Part shown: positions 5,719 through 12,375 of the stretch, one piece after another
Position numbering within the stretch: position 1 is the stretch's first letter
Layout: each line of letters begins with the position of its first letter
From: CAZXMB01 sp964641715
Lineage (GTDB): Bacteria > Desulfobacterota > BSN033 > UBA1163
DNA: 14,554 nt
NCBI GenBank assembly: GCA_964641715.1
Contig: CAZXMB010000077.1
Location: forward strand, 1 to 14,554
Direction of reading: 5' to 3'
The notes under the pieces: model-generated
Told to the model about the DNA's origin: nothing
The model's database searches: none
Seen by the model: the letters and a program-made list of their open reading frames with translations, nothing else
Translations under genes and position numbers: made by a program

Positions 5719-6444
5719 TTAAATCCTCTCTTCGATGTCATAACGGATGTGCCGGCTCTTCATCCATCTCACAGCCAGAAGATCAACAAAGGCTCGCCAC
5801 ATCCGATTCCAGGTGGTATATTTTGAAACCCCGAATTTCCTTGGATAATGGGCAATCGGAATTTCGATCACTCGAAATCCTTCCATCTTCACCAAAGTGG
5901 GCATGAAACGGTGCATCCCCTTGTAAAGTTTAATGTCCTGGAGGCATTCCCTTTTATACGCCCGAAAGGTACATCCGCTGTCCCGGATCTTCTCCCCGCT
6001 GAGCCAATTGCGGATACCATTTGCAATCCTTGAGGTGATTTTTTTAACCCAGGAATCCTCCCTTTTCTGACGCCAACCCGTAACCATATCGTACTCCTTG
6101 AGATACTCCAACATCTTTGGAATATCTCCCGGATTGTTCTGGAGATCGGCATCCAGTGTAATAACCACCTTCCCCTTGGCCCCCCTTAATCCTGCCGCTC
6201 CTGCCGCCGTCTCACCGCAGTTCTTTTTAAATCCGATGAGATGGAGCTCTGGAAATTTAGAAATCATCTCTTTGATGACCATTCGACTTCCATCAGTACT
6301 TCCATCATCGATAAAGATCATTTCGTAGCTTTTCCCCAATGGGGCAATGGTTTCCACAATTTGAGGGATAAGAATGGGGAGATTCTCCTCCTCATTATAA
6401 ACAGGCACGACAACGGAGACATCGATTTCCTCTTTTTCTTTCAT
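5719..6444 (-). CDS. GT2 family polyprenyl-phosphate sugar synthase (DPM1/ArnC-like, copy 2)
   Basis: A 241-residue GT-A enzyme with the same architecture as the gene at 1538-2266: VSVVVPVYNEEENLPILI, IFIDDGSTD (D46-D47), ITLDADLQNNP (D98/D100), TGWRQKREDSW and PRKFGVSKY. It should charge undecaprenyl phosphate with a sugar from a nucleotide donor at the inner face of the membrane. It follows the aminotransferase after 28 bp and is followed at once by LAB_N and a GT39. This makes it the likely loader of the amino sugar produced by the two upstream enzymes. ATG 6444 has AGGAG somewhat far upstream (about 13 bases). Unlike copy 1, the acceptor-side region carries KKNCGETAAGAAGL instead of KENRGLSTALWAGM, so the two copies may use different sugars. 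Confidence 0.92.
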   Translation of the reverse strand: MKEKEEIDVSVVVPVYNEEENLPILIPQIVETIAPLGKSYEMIFIDDGSTDGSRMVIKEMISKFPELHLIGFKKNCGETAAGAAGLRGAKGKVVITLDADLQNNPGDIPKMLEYLKEYDMVTGWRQKREDSWVKKITSRIANGIRNWLSGEKIRDSGCTFRAYKRECLQDIKLYKGMHRFMPTLVKMEGFRVIEIPIAHYPRKFGVSKYTTWNRMWRAFVDLLAVRWMKSRHIRYDIEERI

Positions 6445-6472
6445 CAGGGTCTTTACTCTCCTCTGGAATGCA

Positions 6473-7582
6473 TTATCCTTTGAAGAAATTTTTAATCGCT
6501 GTACAAATATACCCCACCTTCTCCTTATCCAATTCTGGGAAGATGGGTAAAGAAAGAATCTCCTTGGCCACTTTCTCTGTTCTCTCGAGACGATCTTGGG
6601 AACCCAAAATGTGTCTGGTGGCTGGCTGCAGATGGCAAGGGATAGGATAATGAATCCCTGTCTGAATCCCTTTTTCCTTCAGGTAAGTGGCTAACGCCTC
6701 TCTCCTTGAAGTCTGAATGACATAAAGATGGAAAACAGGTTCGGCCCCGCCTTTGACTTTGGGTGTTACCACTGGAGTCCCCTTTAATCCTTCATCATAC
6801 CATTGGGCTATCTGTCTTCTGGATTCATTAAACCGATCCAATCTCTGGAGTTGCAATCGGCCTACGGTTGCCTGAATTTCATTAAATCTTAAATTGTAGC
6901 CCACCCATTCATGTTCATATTTTTCCCTTCGGCCGTGATCTCTCAGCATTCGACAACTGGTTGCGATTCTTTCATCCGATGTCACAAGGATTCCACCATC
7001 TCCGAAGACCGTTAGGTTCTTAGAGGGATAGAAAGAAAAACATCCGGCAATCCCGAAGGACCCTACCCTTCTCCCTTGGTATCGTGCTCCATGAGCCTGG
7101 CAGCAATCCTCTAATACAAAAAGTCCGTATTTTTCTGCCAGCTCCAAAATGGGATTCATATCCGCAGGATGCCCGTAGAGATGGACAGGGATGATCCCTT
7201 TCATTTTTTTGACCCCTGAACTCTGGCCCGCCTTCTTTAAAATTCTTTCGAGATGTTCCAGATCCATCGTAAAGGTTTCATTGATGTCCACGAAGATGGG
7301 AGTGGCACCCACATGAAAGATTGGTTCAACGGTTGGAAAAGCCGTCAGGGAGGGAACCAGAATTCCATCCCCATGTCCAACTCCTAAAGCCTTGAGACAG
7401 AGAAAGAGGGCGGAGGTCCCGGAAGAGGTAAGCACAGCCTGTTTTACTCCGATGAACTGGGCAAACTCTTTTTCGAAATCTTTACAATGACTTCCTAAAA
7501 TATATTGTCCCGAGTCAATGACCTGTAAAACACGTTCTTTGATCTCGCTATCCACATAGGGTTTTGAAAGTGGGATGTTCAT
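6473..7582 (-). CDS. DegT/DnrJ/EryC1/StrS family sugar aminotransferase
   Basis: A 369-residue PLP-dependent aminotransferase that puts an amino group on a keto-sugar nucleotide. Hallmarks are the phosphate-binding TSSGTSALFLCLKAL (52-66), EDCCQAHGA with D159 facing the PLP ring nitrogen, and FYPSKNLTVFGDGG, where K188 is the Schiff-base lysine. The C-terminal HYPIPCHLQPA loop is typical of the family. ATG 7582 is chosen because AAAGGA lies six bases upstream and the family's usual beginning, IPLSKPYVDSE, follows. A longer frame to 7669 would run into the upstream gene. The adjacent Gfo/Idh/MocA dehydrogenase makes a GnnA-GnnB or WbpB-WbpE type pair likely, giving a 3-amino sugar nucleotide such as UDP-2,3-diamino-glucose. 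That substrate is inferred from the pairing only. Confidence 0.93.
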   Translation of the reverse strand: MNIPLSKPYVDSEIKERVLQVIDSGQYILGSHCKDFEKEFAQFIGVKQAVLTSSGTSALFLCLKALGVGHGDGILVPSLTAFPTVEPIFHVGATPIFVDINETFTMDLEHLERILKKAGQSSGVKKMKGIIPVHLYGHPADMNPILELAEKYGLFVLEDCCQAHGARYQGRRVGSFGIAGCFSFYPSKNLTVFGDGGILVTSDERIATSCRMLRDHGRREKYEHEWVGYNLRFNEIQATVGRLQLQRLDRFNESRRQIAQWYDEGLKGTPVVTPKVKGGAEPVFHLYVIQTSRREALATYLKEKGIQTGIHYPIPCHLQPATRHILGSQDRLERTEKVAKEILSLPIFPELDKEKVGYICTAIKNFFKG

Positions 7583-7613
7583 TGTTATTCCTTTGCTAAA
7601 AGATTTAAATTCT

Positions 7614-8588
7614 TTACCAGTCGATCTCGAATCGATTCCCTCTAAGCGAAGACTCATAACAGGCTTCAACGATTTTCAATGCCCGATAACCCGCCTGGCC
7701 ATCTACCAATGGTCTTGATCGATTTTTTATTGAATTGATGAAGGCTTTCAATTCCAGTTTAAGCGGCTCTTCCGCATCGAATGGAATTTGAGAAATCTCT
7801 CCTTCCAGGGCCGCCCACCGATCTCCTTGTCTCTCGTGCCGATTTTCATAAAAAGACAGGGAACCTTTTTGAAAATCACAGTAGAGGCTTGCTCTATCTC
7901 CTACAATGGCAATATCTCTTCGGCGCTCCGGAGGCATATAGCCTGCTTCCACGAAGACAACTTTCTCTCTGTACTCCAATACTGAGATAGAGGTATCGTC
8001 CAGAGGGAGGTTCAGGTAATGCCTCACCACTGCCCTCACCGCCTGAGGAGGCTCATCGAAGAGATAATTAAAAAGGTCAAAATAATGGATCGCATCAGTT
8101 TGTGTCACTCCCACATCGGTTCTGGGTCTCTTGAATCCCATGAAATGACCATAGGCATAGCGAACCGTTCCCAACTCTCTCTTGTTCAGAAAGTCTTTTA
8201 TCTTTGACGAAGCAGGATGGTATCGATAAATATGGCCGACCTGTAGAATTAAACCCTTCCCATCAGCCATCGAAATCATCTCTTTCGCTTCCTGAGAGGT
8301 TAAGGCGATGGGTTTCTCTACAAAAATATCCTTGCCTTTCTTAAAACAATCTTTGGCAACAGCCAGATGGCTATCGGCTGGCGTCACAATATCCACTCCA
8401 TCCACCCCATCAAGAAAATCAAGGTAATGAGTCGATAGATGATCCAGCGGAATAGAAAACTCTTTGCACGTCTTTAATTGATCAGGGTCCGAATCGACGA
8501 CATAGAGTTCATCCACTAATGGTGCGAGCGCCTTGAGATGGTTTCTCCCCCATCTTCCTACCCCAATCAATAAAAGTTTCAACCTCAT
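7614..8588 (-). CDS. Gfo/Idh/MocA family sugar-nucleotide dehydrogenase
   Basis: A 324-residue NAD(P)-dependent oxidoreductase. The N-terminal Rossmann fold has GVGRWG at 9-14, an acidic residue after the second strand (VVDSD, 31-34) for adenosine ribose, and the family signature EKPIAL at 91-96. The C-terminal sheet domain carries GHIYRYHPA and DAIHYFDLF (D165, H168), which supply the catalytic residues in the family. It probably oxidises a hydroxyl of a nucleotide sugar to the keto form that the following aminotransferase consumes, as GnnA does for UDP-GlcNAc or WbpB for UDP-GlcNAcA. ATG 8588 has AAGGTGG seven bases upstream. It lies 13 bp after the phosphoesterase gene and 31 bp before the aminotransferase, consistent with one transcript. 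Confidence 0.92.
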   Translation of the reverse strand: MRLKLLLIGVGRWGRNHLKALAPLVDELYVVDSDPDQLKTCKEFSIPLDHLSTHYLDFLDGVDGVDIVTPADSHLAVAKDCFKKGKDIFVEKPIALTSQEAKEMISMADGKGLILQVGHIYRYHPASSKIKDFLNKRELGTVRYAYGHFMGFKRPRTDVGVTQTDAIHYFDLFNYLFDEPPQAVRAVVRHYLNLPLDDTSISVLEYREKVVFVEAGYMPPERRRDIAIVGDRASLYCDFQKGSLSFYENRHERQGDRWAALEGEISQIPFDAEEPLKLELKAFINSIKNRSRPLVDGQAGYRALKIVEACYESSLRGNRFEIDW

Positions 8589-8601
8589 CCGTGAACCACC
8601 T

Positions 8602-9654
8602 TTACTCTTTTTTTGGTTTCTTATTTCTCAAAATAATGGTAAAAAAAATGAAGGAACAAATCCCCCATGACAAGAAAATAATTGTCCCCGCATAGAGAAT
8701 CCAACCTTTATCCTGAACGATTGGAAAGACCTGAGTGAATACTCGCTTTTCAAAAGAATCTTCGAAGGCGAAGCTCTCTTTAAGGGTGATTAAGTTTTCC
8801 TTAATTATATGCTCATCCACATCAACTTTCAATATATGATGAAATTTTCCCCATTCCGGTTGCCTTTTTTTTAAACGACCCCCTCCTCCGATGACAATCA
8901 GGTTCACCCCATTCCTCTCTCCCCTCCAATAACCATGATAATGCCCGAAAAAACAGGTCTTCACTCTATAGGCTTCCACAAGAGAAAAAAATTCATCTTC
9001 GTTCGGGAGGGGCCCCTCAGGTTCCTTTTCAACCTCTTTGGGCGGATAGTGGATAAAGACGAAGATATGCTTGCTACCCTTCCCCTTTTTGGATAAGACT
9101 TCCTGGAGATAATTTAAGTAACCATTTGGATTCTTCGGGTCAACCTCCGAAAGAATAAAAAGGCAGTGATTGAAAGTGAAATCAAAGTTCCTTGCTCCAT
9201 AAAGAGAATCAAAAACCTCTGGCGTCACCTTCCTCGCCCTATCATTTATTTTTACGGAAGTATAGTCAATATCATGGTTTCCGGGTACGAGAAAGACAGG
9301 AAAGGACGGTTTTATTTCTGTACTCATCTCCTTCAAGAAGTAACGATGCTCCCATATATCAGGCTTTTTAACAAAATCCCCGACAATGACCATAAATGAA
9401 AATTTTCCGTGCTCCAAAGCCTTTTTAATCAAGAACTCTCCCCTTTCACTCCCTTCCGTATCCCCGATGACTAAAAAAGAGAATGGAAATCCTTCCCCCT
9501 TCAATACCTTTGTATGAGCAACTTTGTTGCCGATAAGGTACTCCGAGGGGATATTCTCATAATCATGATGGAGCATGCTTACCCATCCAAATAGGCCAGC
9601 AAGGAATAAAGAAAAAACGGCTGAGATCATCCATAAGATCGCCCATCGTTTCAT
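8602..9654 (-). CDS. Membrane-anchored calcineurin-like metallophosphoesterase
   Basis: A 350-residue protein with a membrane helix at each end (about 6-28 and 318-342) around a metallophosphoesterase domain. The metal-binding motifs are in order: VIGDTEG (D65), VGDFVKKP (D93), PGNHDID (N127, H128), FIHYPP (H202) and FFGHYHGYW (H238, H240). The first motif is Asp-Thr-Glu, so the usual histidine of Asp-x-His is missing. The basic C-terminal tail (RNKKPKKE) suggests both ends are cytoplasmic and the enzyme faces the periplasm. It could remove a phosphate from a lipid-linked sugar, lipid A or polyprenyl diphosphate; the true substrate cannot be seen. It lies 60 bp after a GT39 gene and 13 bp before the dehydrogenase. 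ATG 9654 has only a weak, distant AAGG. Confidence 0.88.
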   Translation of the reverse strand: MKRWAILWMISAVFSLFLAGLFGWVSMLHHDYENIPSEYLIGNKVAHTKVLKGEGFPFSFLVIGDTEGSERGEFLIKKALEHGKFSFMVIVGDFVKKPDIWEHRYFLKEMSTEIKPSFPVFLVPGNHDIDYTSVKINDRARKVTPEVFDSLYGARNFDFTFNHCLFILSEVDPKNPNGYLNYLQEVLSKKGKGSKHIFVFIHYPPKEVEKEPEGPLPNEDEFFSLVEAYRVKTCFFGHYHGYWRGERNGVNLIVIGGGGRLKKRQPEWGKFHHILKVDVDEHIIKENLITLKESFAFEDSFEKRVFTQVFPIVQDKGWILYAGTIIFLSWGICSFIFFTIILRNKKPKKE

Positions 9655-9714
9655 TTTGATTTCAACCTTTCTGATCTGTCATCGATCTTCTAAATTTCCA
9701 ATTTTATAAAAAAT

Positions 9715-11319
9715 TCACTCACGATTTGAAATGAGGATATAGTTCCAGTGTCCAATTTTTATCTGATCGATAGGGTCCATCTCCATCCCTGTATTTCGTT
9801 TTAGTCTATCAAACATCTCCGCAAAGACCACGATAAAGACCCGGCGTGGGGAACGAAAAACCTCTTTCAACCGATCTGGAGTTTCTATCTCTTCGATATA
9901 AGGCTTCTTCGTATAGTAGATTAATCCATTTGACTTAAACCAATAGGTTTTAATTTCATCTGCGGGCTCCATTCTTTTGAGAATGCTTTCTGAAAATGCC
10001 TTCATCGAACGATTGGGATTTAGTTTCGGCGGAAGGGCAAAAGAGAGATGAAGATGAAAAATAGTAAAAGCCACCACAAGGCTTATCAGAGAAGCCCCTC
10101 TCATCTCTTTCATAAAGAAAAGAAGCGAGAGGAAAGATCCCACCATCAAATAAAAGAGAAGGGAGAGACCGAAGGAACGATAGTCCATAAGGAATGGGTA
10201 AAAATTTTGTGGAATTCCTGACAAGAGAAGAACAAAGCCTATAAGAAAAAGAAGCGTAAGCAAGAGAAGTCCTGGAATAAATCCTTTTGTTTTCTCCAAA
10301 GACCGTAACCCGAGATCCCATAGGACCCCAACCATCATCGCTGAAGCTGGATAGAGCGGAAGAAGATAATTATCCTTTTTCCCTTTGGAGAGGGTGAAAA
10401 AAAGAAAGATGAAAACGAACCAGACCAAGAGAAAGATAAATTCCTTCCTTTTCTCCCATCCTCTTCGCAGTCCGAAAATGAATGCGGTGGGTAAAAAAAC
10501 AATCCAGGGGAAAAATTCAGCAGGGAACCTGACGAAATAAAAATAAAGAGGTCCCGGATGAAGATGTTTTCCGCCTTCCACATAGGTTCCTGTGGCTTTC
10601 TTAAGCAGAATCCAATGAATATAATCTCTCCCTCCAAACCAACAAGCTGGAATCCACCAGATTAACACGACCATTACGGAAAGGAGAAATCCCCAGAGGA
10701 GGGGGCGGCACAAGAATTTTTTGGAATTTTTTTGAAAAAAGGCGAAGAGGAGTAAAATAGGGATTGGCAGGTAGGCCACCGGTCCTTTGGTTAAGACCCC
10801 AAGCCCCATAAAGAGACCGGCCAAAAGGTAATACCTCTTCCGGTTTTCATCATTTTCATAACCCAGATAAAAACAGTAGACCGCAAGAAGAAAGAAGAGT
10901 GTTAGAAGAGAGTCCATCATTACCCAGCGTGAAATCATGGGAAAAAAGATGCAGGTAGATAGAATGAGTCCGGATAGAAATCCCACTCTAAAATTGAATA
11001 GCTTTCCTCCCAAAACAAAAGTGATAACCATCGTAATGAACCCTGCCAGGGCAGAAGGGAGACGATTCGATAATTCAGTATTTTCGCCAAGAAAGAAATT
11101 AGAGAGGTTAACCAACCAGAAAAAAAGGGGAGGTTTTTCCGGATAGATCGCCCCATTGAGATGGGGGATGATCCAATCTCCCGTCTCCCTCATTTCCCGG
11201 GCAACCACCGCATATCGGGTCTCATCAGGCTCCCAGAGATCCCGTCCTCCTAAATTAAAAAGAAAGAGGAGGATTCCTATTCCAAAAATGATAAAAAAAT
11301 ATACCTGCCGCCGATCCAT
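9715..11319 (-). CDS. GT39 (ArnT/PMT-type) membrane glycosyltransferase, full length
   Basis: The most complete of the three GT39 proteins here, 534 residues. It has a first helix at about 6-22, the acidic pair in WEPDETRYA (D32-E33), EKPPLFFW (61-68), the TKGP helix starting at 177, HPGPLYFYFVRFPAEFFPW before the second half, FTLSKGKKDNYLLPLYP, and a C-terminal periplasmic domain ending NYILISNRE. Family members take a sugar from polyprenyl phosphate on the outer face of the membrane; ArnT adds aminoarabinose to lipid A phosphates and PMTs mannosylate proteins. Which acceptor is used here is unknown. It is the first gene of the minus-strand cluster, with a 252-bp AT-rich leader in front, and ATG 11319 has AAGGA about 11 bases upstream. 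Its C-terminal end resembles that of the gapped copy (both end VLISNR or ILISNR). Confidence 0.93.
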   Translation of the reverse strand: MDRRQVYFFIIFGIGILLFLFNLGGRDLWEPDETRYAVVAREMRETGDWIIPHLNGAIYPEKPPLFFWLVNLSNFFLGENTELSNRLPSALAGFITMVITFVLGGKLFNFRVGFLSGLILSTCIFFPMISRWVMMDSLLTLFFLLAVYCFYLGYENDENRKRYYLLAGLFMGLGVLTKGPVAYLPIPILLLFAFFQKNSKKFLCRPLLWGFLLSVMVVLIWWIPACWFGGRDYIHWILLKKATGTYVEGGKHLHPGPLYFYFVRFPAEFFPWIVFLPTAFIFGLRRGWEKRKEFIFLLVWFVFIFLFFTLSKGKKDNYLLPLYPASAMMVGVLWDLGLRSLEKTKGFIPGLLLLTLLFLIGFVLLLSGIPQNFYPFLMDYRSFGLSLLFYLMVGSFLSLLFFMKEMRGASLISLVVAFTIFHLHLSFALPPKLNPNRSMKAFSESILKRMEPADEIKTYWFKSNGLIYYTKKPYIEEIETPDRLKEVFRSPRRVFIVVFAEMFDRLKRNTGMEMDPIDQIKIGHWNYILISNRE

Positions 11320-11445
11320 GAAATTTATGATCCTTTCAAATGTGCGATTCTAACGGATTGCAATTCAATCCAATTCAATAATACCAGTAACTTAGCGAAG
11401 AATAAACTTTATTTTTTATATATAACATAAAAAATCTTTCCCAGA

Positions 11446-11475
11446 ATTAAATTTATATTAAGATTTCTTAACCTC
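11446..11475 (-). promoter_or_regulatory. Shared 30-bp upstream motif, copy A (operator-like palindrome)
   Basis: On the minus strand it begins GAGGTTAAGAAATCTT and ends ATTTAAT. The same motif occurs at 12295-12324, with the first 16 bases identical and 26 of 30 matching overall. In this copy TTAAGA-AA-TCTTAA is a perfect palindrome with 6-bp arms. It lies about 130 bp upstream of the GT39 gene that opens the glycan cluster, so it may bind a regulator shared with the methyltransferase gene. Function is inferred from position and repetition. The rest of the 252 bp between 11320 and 11571 is AT-rich; no convincing sigma-70 promoter was identified. Confidence 0.5.
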
Positions 11476-11502
11476 CGCTTCATCTTTCTATCTTATCGAA
11501 AG

Positions 11503-11543
11503 TGATCAGGGGAAATTAATTTCCTTCTCATGAAATGATCAGG
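11503..11543. promoter_or_regulatory. Palindrome flanked by TGATCAGG direct repeats
   Basis: GGAAATTAATTTCC at 11511-11524 is a perfect 14-bp palindrome. TGATCAGG occurs on both sides, at 11503-11510 and 11536-11543, 33 bp apart, close to three helical turns. The block lies just downstream of the methyltransferase stop and about 180 bp upstream of the GT39 start. It could be an operator for the glycan cluster; there is no T-tract to make it a terminator. Confidence 0.4.
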
Positions 11544-11571
11544 ATTAAATTTTAAATCCATTCGTTGATAT

Positions 11572-12129
11572 TCAATCAAAATTTAGGATTTCCTTGAAAA
11601 GGCAGGGCAATAATATGAATATACCGGGGAACTCGACTATAAACGCCTTAGATAAATATCCATTAATCAGTCCCGTATTTTTGAAACTCGATATTTTAGG
11701 GAGCCACCTGGGAACCTCCAGCAAATATCTCCGGTAGGCGTCTCCGTACTTCTCTAAAAGATGTCTTTCCTCAAAATGGATGACGAGTGAGTAGGTCCCG
11801 ATGCACCAAAAAATAGTAATCGGAATAAACCATAGAAGCTCTGAGGCAACGGTTGCACCCACACACATCATCATAGAACCGATGTAAAGAGGGTTTCTAA
11901 CAAATTGATAGGGCCCTGTGGTGGTCAATTGCTTGTGCCTATTCAGACGATAGTGCAGGTGCTGAAGTGCCCAGATCCGGAGAGCGATCCCTATGAAAAC
12001 AATGCAGGTTCCAAGAGGCCATATGATCTCTTCATCTTCTATTTCGTAGAAATGGATGAGAAATAAAAAAAAGAGAGGCGGGCAGGCTAATAAATTTCTA
12101 AAACGATAAACCCAATGGGGGTATGCCAT
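11572..12129 (-). CDS. Isoprenylcysteine carboxyl methyltransferase-like membrane protein (copy 2)
   Basis: A 185-residue membrane protein with the ICMT/PEMT core. GPYQFVRNPLYIG at 72-84 contains the conserved Arg-Asn-Pro, and HFEERHLLEKYGDAYRRYLLEVPRWLP at 118-144 the second S-adenosylmethionine-binding part. Hydrophobic spans lie near 13-28, 37-55, 82-115 and 164-178. The second part keeps the Glu-Glu-Arg that copy 1 lacks (RVEGDRL there), so this copy looks closer to the classical family. The methyl acceptor is unknown. ATG 12129 has AAGGAG six bases upstream, a strong ribosome site. It stands alone between two AT-rich intergenic regions, each with a copy of the same 30-bp motif, so it is probably its own transcription unit but may be regulated with the glycan cluster. 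Confidence 0.87.
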   Translation of the reverse strand: MAYPHWVYRFRNLLACPPLFFLFLIHFYEIEDEEIIWPLGTCIVFIGIALRIWALQHLHYRLNRHKQLTTTGPYQFVRNPLYIGSMMMCVGATVASELLWFIPITIFWCIGTYSLVIHFEERHLLEKYGDAYRRYLLEVPRWLPKISSFKNTGLINGYLSKAFIVEFPGIFILLPCLFKEILNFD

Positions 12130-12211
12130 TTAGATCTCCTTTCCTTCCTATAACTTAGGAATTTAGAATATAAATATCAAACAAAATGCTGCTCCCATCC
12201 CTTCCCCTCTG

Positions 12212-12228
12212 CTCATTAATATAATGAG
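12212..12228. promoter_or_regulatory. Inverted repeat CTCATTA-ATA-TAATGAG upstream of the methyltransferase
   Basis: Two perfect 7-bp arms around a 3-bp centre, about 83 bp before the start of the gene at 11572-12129. The size and AT-rich centre are typical of a dimeric repressor site. No known regulator is recognised. The remaining noncoding stretch 12130-12375 is AT-rich with a G8 tract at 12331-12338 and no gene. Confidence 0.4.
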
Positions 12229-12294
12229 AAAAACTTTCCACCATAAATCCTCTCGAAATTGAGGGATATATTACATCAAAGGAATTAAACGGGG

Positions 12295-12324
12295 ATTAAA
12301 TGAAGATGAAGATTTCTTAACCTC
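12295..12324 (-). promoter_or_regulatory. Shared 30-bp upstream motif, copy B
   Basis: The minus strand reads GAGGTTAAGAAATCTT, then CATCTTC and ATTTAAT. It matches copy A at 11446-11475 in 26 of 30 positions. Here the right arm of the palindrome is imperfect (TCTTCA instead of TCTTAA). It lies about 165 bp before the start of the methyltransferase-like gene and about 50 bp beyond the malic enzyme stop. Confidence 0.5.
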
Positions 12325-12375
12325 AATCCAGGGGGGGGTTGAAAAAAATAATACCTTACAGGATGAGAAATGTCT

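Noticed and set aside
5718..5741. Upstream ATG for LAB_N at 5741
   Set aside because: No ribosome site before it, whereas ATG 5717 has AGAGAGG at normal distance.
7583..7669. Longer start for the aminotransferase
   Set aside because: The extra 29 residues overlap the dehydrogenase gene and do not belong to the family; ATG 7582 has a good ribosome site and the expected first motif.
11320..11571. Small RNA or riboswitch in the AT-rich leader
   Set aside because: Only short palindromes are visible and no known riboswitch core or stable long fold was recognised by eye.
12331..12338. G8 tract as a phase-variation switch
   Set aside because: It lies in a spacer about 200 bp from the next start, not within a gene or between promoter elements, and no alleles are available to compare.
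12340..12375. Intrinsic terminator after the malic enzyme
   Set aside because: A T-rich run is present on the minus strand, but the preceding hairpin has only three base pairs (CCT-GTA-AGG).
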